Positions 25,313 to 33,179 of a stretch of 64,000 bases of DNA are shown here, one piece after another; within the stretch, counting starts at the first letter, position 1, and each line of letters starts with the position of its first letter. The notes under the pieces were generated by a model. It did not search any database and had not been told where the DNA came from. It saw only the letters and a list, made by a program, of their open reading frames with translations. The position numbers and the translations under genes were made by a program. The stretch is from Amycolatopsis regifaucium (lineage in GTDB: Bacteria; Actinomycetota; Actinomycetes; Mycobacteriales; Pseudonocardiaceae). The DNA lies in assembly GCF_001613935.1 (NCBI RefSeq), contig NZ_LQCI01000009.1, forward strand, positions 276,821 to 340,820. Direction: 5' to 3'.

Positions 25313-26030
25313 TCATGCTCTGTTCGCGGCTTGACAGCTGTGGTGGCTGACCCGGGAACAGGCTTGATGACACCGCTGCCAGTGAGACTGGCGGAACCAG
25401 TGGTCAGCCTCGTGTACCGGCCCCAGGGCGATGAAGAGTGTCTGGCTATCGTTGCAGGTCAACGAAATCAAGTCGTCGGGGCCGGGGCGGAGACGTTCCA
25501 GTCCGACCAAACCCTTTCCGGGCTGGAACGTCTCCTCGACCCTCTGTCTGAATCCCCCGACCCGCACCAGGACTGTCAGGGGTACCGGCTCGGATGAGTA
25601 GCAGCGGGAGTAGGCAAGTAGCGCGGTGCTCCAGGGCGGCGCACAACGTGGGGTTGCCGCCGTAGACCCCATCCCCCGTCACCCAAGGTGTCTGGTGGCA
25701 GGAGTCCAGGAACCGCGTGATCATGCGGGCGGCCAGTTCGGGTTTGGTGGCAGACGCGGTGTCCGAGCCAAGTCCGGCGTTTTCGATTCTGCCCGCGGTG
25801 CCGGTGTACTGGCGCTGGACGCCGACGGTGTGGCTGCCCATTTTCACGTCACCGGTCTCGTCAACAACGAGCACCGCCTGGGCGGCTCAGCGGGTGCTCA
25901 TGGCATCGGGAGTGGCCTCGCCGACCCATCCGGCGATCGCCCCAGCAGTTCTTCCATCAGACTCGCCAACGCTCCTGCCGTCGGGCAGCATCTACGCTGT
26001 GACCTGCGGCCACAGCGTCACTCACAGATG
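25313..26030 (-). mobile_element. Decayed IS701-family transposase
   Basis: On the minus strand, fragments in several frames line up with an IS701-type transposase in order: AIAGWVGEATPDAMST near 25930-25890, an in-frame stop, LVVDETGDVKMGSHTVGV and QRQYTGTAGRIENA from about 25874 down, then directly ATKPELAARMITRFLD and GDGVYGGNP after loss of some 30 residues, and RVEETFQPGKGL near 25530. The catalytic core is interrupted by frameshifts and deletions, so it is inactive. The downstream part to 25313 reads open but has no recognisable homology. Confidence 0.72.
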
Positions 26031-26074
26031 ATCAACGATCGCCGAACCTGCCAAGGCTCGTCGAAGGCGACACA

Positions 26075-26313
26075 GTGTTGGGATTGCTGGGCTTCTACGA
26101 CGAACTCGACACCCGGACAGGACCCATCGACACTCTCCGGGATGCTCGTCACTGATGACCGACGGCACCTGGTTGTGGCGCCGGGACTTCCCGCACTACC
26201 TGGAAACCCACCACGTCTCACTGCCCCGGACGTTCCTCGAACACGTCCGCAGCCTGAACCCACCATCACCGTCGCACAGTTCGCCCTGCACTACGACGAG
26301 ACCATGCCCCTGA
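26075..26313 (+). pseudogene. Remnant of an actinobacterial hypothetical gene
   Basis: Two short pieces are out of frame with each other. The first, from GTG 26075, reads LGLLGFYDELDTRTGPIDTL and stops at about 26155. The second, from ATG 26155 to TGA 26313, reads MTDGTWLWRRDFPHYLETHH and LPRTFLEHVRSL. The TDGTWLWRGDLAYYVETY-like ending is common in small actinobacterial proteins of unknown function, which are usually over 100 residues. It looks like a gene with an internal deletion that lies between the IS701 remnant and the next broken gene. Confidence 0.45.
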
Positions 26314-26355
26314 TCTTACCGTCTGCGCACCGACTTTTCGACTCGAGGAGTGCGC

Positions 26356-26520
26356 ATGCGACGGTACAGCAGAGTGCTTTCCTGTTTGAGCGTAATGGCT
26401 TTGGCCGCCTTGGGATTCGGTCGGACGGCCCATGCGGCCGCACCACCGCGTCCGGCCCATCCCGACGCCGCGGTGAATGGGGTGGCCGCGTCGCTTCCGG
26501 CCGGTCAGTGCGACCACCCC
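26356..26520 (+). pseudogene. 5' end of a secreted-protein gene, truncated
   Basis: GAGGAG precedes ATG 26356 and the first 55 codons encode a convincing Sec signal peptide (MRRYSRVLSCLSVMALAALG, then GRTAHA as cleavage region) followed by AAPPRPAHPDAAVNGVAASL and GQCDHP. After 26520 the open frame only reads the antisense of the converging DinB-like gene, with its Arg/Gln/His-rich composition, so the original 3' part has been lost exactly at that gene's stop. The original function cannot be told. Confidence 0.45.
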
Positions 26521-27375
26521 CTACGGCAGCCGGACCACCCGCAGGAACGCGGGCAACAGCCACGGCCGGGGACCGCTGACGACGATCATGCGGCTCAGCG
26601 CGGACCGCACCTTGCCGACCCGGTGGAACAACATCAGGTTCAGTGCCGGCGGATCGAACGAGATCCGCGCGTCGACCGGGCCACCGGGCTGCTCGACCGT
26701 GACGCGCCCCCGATGCAGCACCAAGACGACCGGTGCCGTGTACGCCGAACGGAAGGCGACGGCGATACGTCTTTCCCTCGGCGGTTCGTCGGTGTCGAGG
26801 AGATGCCCGATGTCGTGGGTCAGGACGCCCACCAGGAATAGGTCGAAGAACAACGCCGCGTCACCCGGTGCGATGGTCCAAGGCAGCTTCAACGCCTTGG
26901 CGATGTCCCAGCCGTGGATCTGCAGTTCGTTGACCAGATGCGCGAGGATACCGGCGAGTGGCACCTTCGAGTCCCCGAGCCAGCCCAGCGGGGTCGCCGG
27001 ATCGACGTCCTCCGTCACTCGCAGTACTTCCTCGATGTCAGCGAGCAACCCCGCCACCAGCACGCCGATGTCGCGTTCGGAAAACTTCCCCAATACCAAG
27101 GTGTTCAGCACGGAAACCGTGTCCACAGTGGTCTTCTCGACCTGCCCCTGCCCGCGGGCGTCCAGCAGCGGAGTGGCGTCCGGCCGCACCAGCGACGTGT
27201 ACATCTTCGCGATCATCGCGACGTGGGCGACGGTGTCGGCCACGGTCCACTCCGCGGTGACCATCGCGCCCGGATCCGGAACGCCGGTCACCAGTTCGGC
27301 GAAACGGGCGCCCGTCACCCGATAGGCGCGCCGCACCGATCGCCATCGAGCCACCGTGATCTCACTACTCACCAC
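26521..27375 (-). CDS. Mycothiol-dependent maleylpyruvate isomerase-like (DinB fold) protein
   Basis: The 284-residue protein has an N-terminal DinB/MDMPI domain with AEWTVADTVAHVAMI and HLVNELQIHGWDIAKAL, where the His residues form the metal site, and a C-terminal SCP2-like domain (about 190-284). Related actinobacterial proteins are mycothiol-dependent isomerases or S-transferases, but most are of unknown substrate. GTG 27375 is the probable start. It is divergent from the DHA2 exporter gene, 217 bases away. No effector genes beside it suggest a pathway. Confidence 0.82.
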   Translation of the reverse strand: MVSSEITVARWRSVRRAYRVTGARFAELVTGVPDPGAMVTAEWTVADTVAHVAMIAKMYTSLVRPDATPLLDARGQGQVEKTTVDTVSVLNTLVLGKFSERDIGVLVAGLLADIEEVLRVTEDVDPATPLGWLGDSKVPLAGILAHLVNELQIHGWDIAKALKLPWTIAPGDAALFFDLFLVGVLTHDIGHLLDTDEPPRERRIAVAFRSAYTAPVVLVLHRGRVTVEQPGGPVDARISFDPPALNLMLFHRVGKVRSALSRMIVVSGPRPWLLPAFLRVVRLP

Positions 27376-27592
27376 ACGATTTTAGGTTGGTACGTCGGGA
27401 AAATCGTTCCTCTCCCGTGCGGACCGGACGCCCGGTCCACAGTGAAGTGACCGTACTCACTACGGAAATCGACGTGACACGCACCGACCGGCACAGGCAG
27501 ACTGAACCCGATCAGCCTCGCCTTCGCTGTCACCGTTGCCGGCGCCGAAGGCGGCCCGACGCGGACAGTGGCCTTCCAGGAGCTCCGAACAG

Positions 27593-29041
27593 ATGACCGA
27601 AACCATGCCCGAAACGACTCACGACCAGGAAAGAGCACCGGCGAGCGCCGGGCTTCTGATCGGAGTGCTGGTCCTTTCCGCGTTCGTGATGATCCTCAAC
27701 GAGACCATCCTGAGCGTCGCCCTGCGTGACCTGACCGTCGACCTCCAGGTCCCGACCACCACCGTGCAGTGGTTGACCAGTGGCTTCCTGCTCACCATGG
27801 CGGTCGTCATCCCGACCACCGGGTTTCTGCTCGAACGGTTCACTCCGCGCCAGGTCTTCCTCGCGTCCCTGACCCTGTTCAGCCTCGGCACCCTCGTGAG
27901 CGCGGTCGCGCCCGGATTCTCCCTCCTGCTGGTCGGCCGGATCATCCAGGCGTGCGGTACGGCGGTCATGCTCCCGCTGCTGATGACGACGGTGATGCGC
28001 CTGGTCCCGGTGGAGAAGCGCGGCGCGACGATGGGCACGATCACCATCGTCATCGCGGTCGCCCCCGCCATCGGCCCGACCATCGGCGGCGCGGTTCTGT
28101 CGTCGCTGGGCTGGCGCTGGATGTTCTGGATCGTGCTGCCGCTCTCGCTCGCCGCGCTGGTGGTCGGCATGCTGCGGCTGCGGCTGGACAGCGAGACCCG
28201 CAAGGTTCCGCTGGACGTCCCGTCGGTGATCCTGTCCGCCATCGGTTTCGGTGGTGTGCTGTACGGCCTGTCGGTGTCCGGTGAGTCGGCGGGCGGGCAT
28301 CAGCCGGTGCCGCCGTGGGCGCCGATCGCCCTCGGCGTGGTGGCCCTCGCGGTGTTCACCTGGCGGCAGCTGCGCCTGCAGAAGGAAGACCGCGCACTGC
28401 TGGACCTGCGCCCGTTCACCCACCGCAGCTTCATCGTCTCGCTGGTGCTGACGGCGCTGCTGTTCATGTGCCTGCTCGGCGCCGCGGCGATCCTGCTGCC
28501 GCTGTACCTGCAGACCGTCTTGCATACCAGCACGTTCGTCAGCGGGCTCGCGGTGCTTCCCGGCGGTCTGGCGCTCGGACTGCTCGGCCGCCCGGTCGGT
28601 GCGCTGTACGACCGCTTCGGCCCCCGTCCGCTGGTCATCCCCGGTGCGGCCGCGATGGCGGTCTCGCTGTGGTTGTTCGCCCTGCTCGGCGCGGAATCGC
28701 CGCTGATCGCGGTCATCGCCATCCACGTCCTCCTGATGTGCGGGCTCGGCCTCATGATGACGCCGCTGATGACCGAGTCCCTCGGATCGCTGCCCGAACA
28801 CCTCTATTCACACGGCAGCGCGATCCTCGCCACCCTTCAGCAGCTCGCCGGCGCGCTCGGCACCGCCTTGTTCATCGCGGTGGCCACGGCGAGCACGGTG
28901 ACCGCCGGGGCGGCCAGCCCCGACGCGACAGGTATCCGCACCACCTTCATGGTCGCCGGTTGTGTCGGTCTGGCCGCGTTCGTCGGTTCGCTGTTCGTCA
29001 AGAAGAGCGGCAACGCCGGCGCGGTGGCCGCGCACCACTGA
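27593..29041 (+). CDS. DHA2-family MFS multidrug exporter (14 TM)
   Basis: The 482-residue protein has fourteen predicted helices and the drug:H+ antiporter-2 features: LNETILSVALRDL in helix 1, WLTSGFLLTMAVVIPTTGFL in helix 2, and the motif C-like GPTIGGAVLSSLGWRWMF in helix 5. Such pumps export drugs or self-made metabolites. ATG 27593 has AGGAG ten bases upstream; an in-frame extension to 27536 has no ribosome-binding site. The 217-base upstream gap contains a hairpin, GCCTTCG (27520-27526) with CGAAGGC (27546-27552). No regulator is adjacent. The gene ends 12 bases from the converging acyltransferase gene. Confidence 0.92.
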   Translation: MTETMPETTHDQERAPASAGLLIGVLVLSAFVMILNETILSVALRDLTVDLQVPTTTVQWLTSGFLLTMAVVIPTTGFLLERFTPRQVFLASLTLFSLGTLVSAVAPGFSLLLVGRIIQACGTAVMLPLLMTTVMRLVPVEKRGATMGTITIVIAVAPAIGPTIGGAVLSSLGWRWMFWIVLPLSLAALVVGMLRLRLDSETRKVPLDVPSVILSAIGFGGVLYGLSVSGESAGGHQPVPPWAPIALGVVALAVFTWRQLRLQKEDRALLDLRPFTHRSFIVSLVLTALLFMCLLGAAAILLPLYLQTVLHTSTFVSGLAVLPGGLALGLLGRPVGALYDRFGPRPLVIPGAAAMAVSLWLFALLGAESPLIAVIAIHVLLMCGLGLMMTPLMTESLGSLPEHLYSHGSAILATLQQLAGALGTALFIAVATASTVTAGAASPDATGIRTTFMVAGCVGLAAFVGSLFVKKSGNAGAVAAHH

Positions 29042-29053
29042 CACCGGACACGT

Positions 29054-30181
29054 TCACCTCGCGCCCGCCGTGGCCTCCACCGGAGGCTCGGCGGGCGCGC
29101 GTCGTCCGATCACCTTCCGGCCGTAGGCGATGGCGGGCTGCTCGACCCATCGGCGCAGCGCGCAAGCGAACAGCAGCGCCACCCCCGTGGTCACCACGGC
29201 CTTGGCGATCCCGCTGGGCAGCAGCCAGCCGGACACCCCCGCGGCCCCGGTCTGAGCGAGGTAGAGCGCGTACGAGCGATCGCCGACGAAGGTCATCGGC
29301 CTGCTCGAGAGCAGCTTCCGGACCGGACCCGGGGAAACGACGACCACGAGCAGCAGCGCCGAGCCCGCCGCGTAGACCGGGACGACGAACTGCCAGTGCC
29401 CGCCGAGTGCCTTCGCCAGCGGCCCGACGGAGAACTGCAGCACGACGAACCCGCAGGCGATCACGGTGGCGACGGCGGGACTGGTCAGCGGCCGGAACAG
29501 GGCGAATCCGCGGGGATGGTGGAGCGCCATCGCCAGCAGGCATCCGATGACCAGCGAACAGTAGTGCACCGAGAGGCTCGCCCAGGTGTGCGACGGCGCC
29601 AGCGGCAGCGCGACCAGCACCACGCCGAGGACGGCCGACGCGCCGAACAGGAGCCGAAGCGCTGTCTTCCCGCTTCGCGCGAACGAGGTCAGCACCAGCA
29701 GCGCGGGCCAGACCAGGTAGAACTTCTCCTCCACGCCCAGCGACCACGACGTCGGGTAGGGGGTGTTGAAGTCGACGAGCTCGTTGCCGAAGACGAGGTA
29801 GTACGGCATGGCGTCGGCGAGCCTGCTGCTCTGGTAGGAGTCGCCGACGAGCACCGCGATCGTCGTCAGCGCCAAGAGCAGGAAGTACACCGGAAAGATC
29901 CGGAAGACGCGGCGAAGGTAGAACTCGCGCAGCGAGATCCGGCCGGTGCGGTCCTCCTCGCGCAGAGACAACGTGGTGATCAGGAATCCGGAGAGCACGA
30001 AGAACAACTGGACGGCGATCCAGCCCTGCAAGGGATTCACGACAGGACCGCCGTAGTGGAAGAACACGACGGCCACGGCGGCGAGCGCGCGCACGCCGGT
30101 GAGGCCGGGGAACCAGGACGAGTCCAGGTAACCGGCGTGACTGAGCGGCCGCCACCAGGAACGGCGCGAGAGATCGGACAT
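29054..30181 (-). CDS. Membrane acyltransferase, acyltransferase-3/OafA family
   Basis: The 375-residue integral membrane protein has about ten helices and the acyltransferase-3 motifs: FPGLTGVRALAAVAVVFFHY with the catalytic His, FFVLSGFLIT, the RR-x-x-RI-P motif LRRVFRIFPVYFL and SLGVEEKFYLVWP. These enzymes transfer acetyl or other acyl groups to extracellular polysaccharides, peptidoglycan or antibiotics. It lies directly downstream of a sensor kinase/response regulator pair in the same direction, with a palindrome and 10-base direct repeat just upstream, so it is a plausible target of that system. Confidence 0.9.
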   Translation of the reverse strand: MSDLSRRSWWRPLSHAGYLDSSWFPGLTGVRALAAVAVVFFHYGGPVVNPLQGWIAVQLFFVLSGFLITTLSLREEDRTGRISLREFYLRRVFRIFPVYFLLLALTTIAVLVGDSYQSSRLADAMPYYLVFGNELVDFNTPYPTSWSLGVEEKFYLVWPALLVLTSFARSGKTALRLLFGASAVLGVVLVALPLAPSHTWASLSVHYCSLVIGCLLAMALHHPRGFALFRPLTSPAVATVIACGFVVLQFSVGPLAKALGGHWQFVVPVYAAGSALLLVVVVSPGPVRKLLSSRPMTFVGDRSYALYLAQTGAAGVSGWLLPSGIAKAVVTTGVALLFACALRRWVEQPAIAYGRKVIGRRAPAEPPVEATAGAR

Positions 30182-30213
30182 GGCCCGTAGGTTCGGGCCC
30201 GGACGCTGAACCG

Positions 30214-30246
30214 AAGCTTAAGGAAGCTGAAGACGTCTTCAGCTTC
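30214..30246. promoter_or_regulatory. Direct repeat and 24-bp palindrome upstream of the acyltransferase gene
   Basis: AAGCTTAAGG (30214-30223) and AAGCTGAAGA (30224-30233) are tandem 10-base repeats, the spacing that OmpR-type regulators favour. They run into a perfect 24-base palindrome at 30223-30246 with arms GAAGCTGAAGAC and its complement, which overlaps the kinase stop codon. The palindrome may serve as terminator for the kinase gene, the repeats as operator for the acyltransferase gene. Confidence 0.5.
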
Positions 30247-31621
30247 GTGTTTCCGCCGAGGGCAATCGGACGACGAGGCGCGCACCGCCGTCGTGCCCGT
30301 CGACCTCGGCGGTACCGCCATGGGCGTGGGCGATGTCGGCGACGATCGCCAGCCCGAGCCCGGCGCCACCCTCGTCGCGCGCACGACCGTCGTCCAGCCG
30401 CACGAACCGGTCGAACACCCGCTCCCGATCGCCGGCGGGAATGCCGGGACCGTCGTCGGTGACCGTCAGCACGCAGAAGTCGTCCACTGTGGACACGGCG
30501 ACCTCGACGCCGGTGCGGGTGTGCCGCTGCGCGTTGTCGACCAGGTTGCGGAGCAAGCGTTCCAGCCGACCGCGGTTGCCCAGTACCACCGGATCCCCCT
30601 CGACCCTCACCCACACCCCCTGCCGTCCGGACAGACCGGATTCGACCACTTCGGACAGTCGCACCGGGCTGAACCGCTCCGGGCCGGAGTTGTCCAGTTT
30701 GCCGAGCAGCACGAGGTCGGCGACGAGATCCTGCAGCCGGGTGACGTCGAGAAGCGCGTTCCGGCAGGCTTCATGCCAGTCCAGCCGGTCCGGGTGCGCG
30801 AGCAGGACCTCCAGTTGCGTCCGCAGCGAAGCCAGCGGCGTCCGGAGTTCGTGCGAGGCGTCCGAGGTGAACCGGCTCTGCCGGGTGACGGCGGCGTCCA
30901 AGCGGGAAAGCATCGTGTTCATCGTTTCCGCGAGCTTCGCGATCTCGTCGCCGCTGTCCGGGGCCGGAACGCGGCGGGAAAGATCGTGCGCGCCGATTTC
31001 CGCGACTTCCGACCGGATCGCCTCGACCGGTCGCAGCGAGCGGCGGACCGCGAGCCAGGCCATCACCCCGATCAGCAGGGCGATCACCGGGACGCCCACG
31101 AGCAAGGTCGTGCGCACCACATCGAGCGCCGCCTGACCGGATTCGTCCACCATGGCGGCGCCGAAGACCCGGTACTTGCTGTCTCCGCTCACGGTCCGCG
31201 AGACGTGCAACCGGAGGCCGTGCTGGCCCGGGTCCGTCCCGAGCACGGGCGCGCAGCCTACGGATCGCTGCAAGCTGAGGTCGAGGTCCCCCGGTTCGAG
31301 GATCTGGACGTCATCTCCCCATTCCGGCTCGATCGCGCCGGAGCGCAGGTCGGGACACGAGGCGAGGCGCTCCCCGGTTTGGCTGGTCACCTCATAGATC
31401 GAGTCCCGCACGAGCATCCGCAGGTCGGCGGGAGTCGCGCCGTTGTTCAGCAATTGGACGATCGCGGCGGCCCGCGCCCTGGCCAGCTGCGCCGCACCGT
31501 CCTCCAAGCGGTGCTGGGCATCGAGCACGAGCCAGGCCGAAACGATTCCGAGCGCGATGATCGACGCCAGGAACGAGGTCAGCGCGACCCGGAAGCGAGT
31601 CGACCGCAAGCCTTTACGCAC
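30239..31621 (-). CDS. HAMP-containing sensor histidine kinase
   Basis: The 460-residue kinase has two membrane helices (about 10-33 and 168-190) around an extracytoplasmic sensor of some 135 residues, a HAMP domain, then HisKA with SDASHELRTPLASLRTQ (phosphorylated His near 245) and a HATPase with N box RNLVDNAQRHT, G1 DDGPGIP and G2 GGAGLGLAI. The sensor contains two Cys (CPDL and GCAPV) that could form an external disulfide. GTG 31621 overlaps the response regulator gene by eight bases. It should phosphorylate that regulator; the signal is unknown. Confidence 0.93.
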   Translation of the reverse strand: MRKGLRSTRFRVALTSFLASIIALGIVSAWLVLDAQHRLEDGAAQLARARAAAIVQLLNNGATPADLRMLVRDSIYEVTSQTGERLASCPDLRSGAIEPEWGDDVQILEPGDLDLSLQRSVGCAPVLGTDPGQHGLRLHVSRTVSGDSKYRVFGAAMVDESGQAALDVVRTTLLVGVPVIALLIGVMAWLAVRRSLRPVEAIRSEVAEIGAHDLSRRVPAPDSGDEIAKLAETMNTMLSRLDAAVTRQSRFTSDASHELRTPLASLRTQLEVLLAHPDRLDWHEACRNALLDVTRLQDLVADLVLLGKLDNSGPERFSPVRLSEVVESGLSGRQGVWVRVEGDPVVLGNRGRLERLLRNLVDNAQRHTRTGVEVAVSTVDDFCVLTVTDDGPGIPAGDRERVFDRFVRLDDGRARDEGGAGLGLAIVADIAHAHGGTAEVDGHDGGARLVVRLPSAETRS

Positions 31622-32291
31622 CGGAGGTCACCACGTGGTATCCGGCGCCGCGGACCGTGCGGATCGTCTCCGCCCCGAACGGCAGGTCGATCTTGCGCCG
31701 CAACGCGCTCATGTGGACCTCCACCAGATTCGCCGACGCCGACGCCGCGAAGTCCCAGAGGTTTTCGAGCAGTTCGGCCTTGGTCACCACCTCGCCCTGC
31801 CGTTTCATCAGGTACGTCAGCAGGGCGAACTCCTTGCTGGTCAACGGGATCACCGTGGTGCCACGACGGCAGACGTGGCTCGCCTGGTCGAGTTCCAGAT
31901 CGCCGAGCCGCAATGTGCCCGGCCGCGTCGCTCCCCCGCGCCGGATCAGCGCCCGCAACCGGGAGAGGAGGACGCCGTAGGAGAACGGCTTCGGCAGGAA
32001 GTCGTCGGCGCCGGTGTCCAGCGCCTCGATCTCGTCGTCCTCCCCGTCCTTGGCGGTCAGCATGAGGATCGGCGTGGTGTCACCCCGTTCGCGCAGCCTG
32101 CGGCAGACGCGGTAGCCGTTCAGTCCTGGCAGCATGATGTCGAGGATCATCGCGGCGTACGGATGCTCGGCGGCGTACCAAAGCGCGTCGCGGCCGTTGT
32201 GCGCGACGTCCACGGCATAGCCCTCGGCGCTCAGCCCGGCGCGCAGCGATTCGGCAAGCCGCCGCTCGTCCTCCACGAGCAAGATCCTCAT
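31614..32291 (-). CDS. OmpR-family response regulator
   Basis: The 225-residue regulator has a receiver domain with phosphoacceptor Asp51 in ILDIMLPG, acidic E7/D8 and Lys in FLPKPF, and a C-terminal winged helix ending VEVHMSALRRKIDLPFGAET then IRTVRGAGYHV. It is translationally coupled to the kinase gene by overlap. I start at ATG 32291 (MRILLVEDE); a longer frame to 32396 includes non-homologous residues. Likely targets include the acyltransferase gene downstream, judged by the repeats upstream of it. Confidence 0.94.
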   Translation of the reverse strand: MRILLVEDERRLAESLRAGLSAEGYAVDVAHNGRDALWYAAEHPYAAMILDIMLPGLNGYRVCRRLRERGDTTPILMLTAKDGEDDEIEALDTGADDFLPKPFSYGVLLSRLRALIRRGGATRPGTLRLGDLELDQASHVCRRGTTVIPLTSKEFALLTYLMKRQGEVVTKAELLENLWDFAASASANLVEVHMSALRRKIDLPFGAETIRTVRGAGYHVVTSGA

Positions 32292-32385
32292 CCGGTCACG
32301 ATCCCATACGGCCCGGGGACTGTTGGTCACCGCGCCGGGCACAATTGCCCTCATGCGCGGGTGAACCCGTTGCCACCATCCCGGC

Positions 32386-32988
32386 ATGTCCGCCAATCGC
32401 GGCCGTGGAGCGCTCCTCGTGGTGCTCGCCGCCGTCCTCGTCGCCGGATGTTCCTCCGAGCCAGAGCCGCCGCCGACCTACCGGCTCACCGGCGACGCGT
32501 GCGGGGCCGTCAATCCGGCGGAATTCGCCGCGCTCACCCGTGCCGCGCCGGCCAAGAAACCGAGCAAACTCGTCGAAAGCCTTGTCGGCGGGAATTGCGC
32601 GATGGAGTTCGACGGTGCCGGTGGTTATGTCCTGCTGACGACGTTCATCGCCATTCACCCTTCGGGAGAAGCCGCCGCCTAGGCCATGTACGACGATTTC
32701 CGGCAGAAGGACGGCGAGCGGGTGACACCGGGTAACGATCTCAAGGTCGTCGACGTGGAAGGTCTCGGCACCGCCGCTTATCTCTACCGGCAGCACGACG
32801 ACTCGAAGCCGTGGACGCCCGGCGAACTTTGGCTCTACAAGTACATCGTCCGGCACGGCCCGCTGCTGCTCACGGTCAACGCCACCGGCACCGCGCGAGA
32901 GCGCGGCGACTGGCCCACCGTGGAACAGGAAATGCGGGACAAGGTCAAAAAGAACGCCGAAGAGACCATGAAGGCGCTCAGGGCCTGA
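32386..32988 (+). pseudogene. Lipoprotein gene interrupted by an in-frame amber codon
   Basis: From ATG 32386 the frame encodes a lipoprotein signal (MSANRGRGALLVVLAAVLVA then GCSS) and a domain with YRLTGDACGAVNPAEFAAL. At 32680-32682 a TAG follows GEAAA, and the same frame continues AMYDDFRQKDGERVTPGN to DKVKKNAEETMKALRA and a stop at 32988. The whole would be 200 codons, resembling small actinobacterial DUF3558-like lipoproteins. EAAA-Q-AMYDDF would be natural, so CAG to TAG is the likely change. A truncated 98-residue lipoprotein could still be made; a restart at ATG 32686 would lack export. Confidence 0.72.
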
Positions 32989-33066
32989 TCGCCGCTGTCC
33001 GGGGGAAGAGACCGCCCCCATCAGGACCAGTCCTCCACCGGGTGGCTTAGTCCTTTCGTCGCCTTC

Positions 33067-33080
33067 TGGGAGCGATCCCA
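33067..33080. promoter_or_regulatory. CelR/CebR-type operator, one mismatch
   Basis: TGGGAGCGATCCCA is the 14-base CelR/CebR box with a single break in symmetry. It lies 100-113 bases before the GH6 cellulase start. In Thermobifida and Streptomyces the LacI-type repressor CelR/CebR binds TGGGAGCGCTCCCA and is released by cellobiose or cello-oligosaccharides. Confidence 0.85.
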
Positions 33081-33133
33081 CATTGCGGACCGATCGAGCT
33101 TGTCATCACCCCCTCACCCCCTTACGGTCCCTA

Positions 33134-33147
33134 TGGGAGCGCTCCCA
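33134..33147. promoter_or_regulatory. CelR/CebR-type operator, perfect
   Basis: TGGGAGCGCTCCCA is exactly the consensus box. It is 33-46 bases before the cellulase ATG and probably overlaps the transcription start region. Two boxes 67 bases apart suggest tight repression. Confidence 0.9.
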
Positions 33148-33179
33148 GACATGGGATTCCGGTCGCAAGGAGGCGACGT

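Noticed and set aside
26350..26841. A complete 163-codon secreted protein
   Set aside because: Only the first 55 codons look like coding sequence; the rest is antisense to the DinB-like gene.
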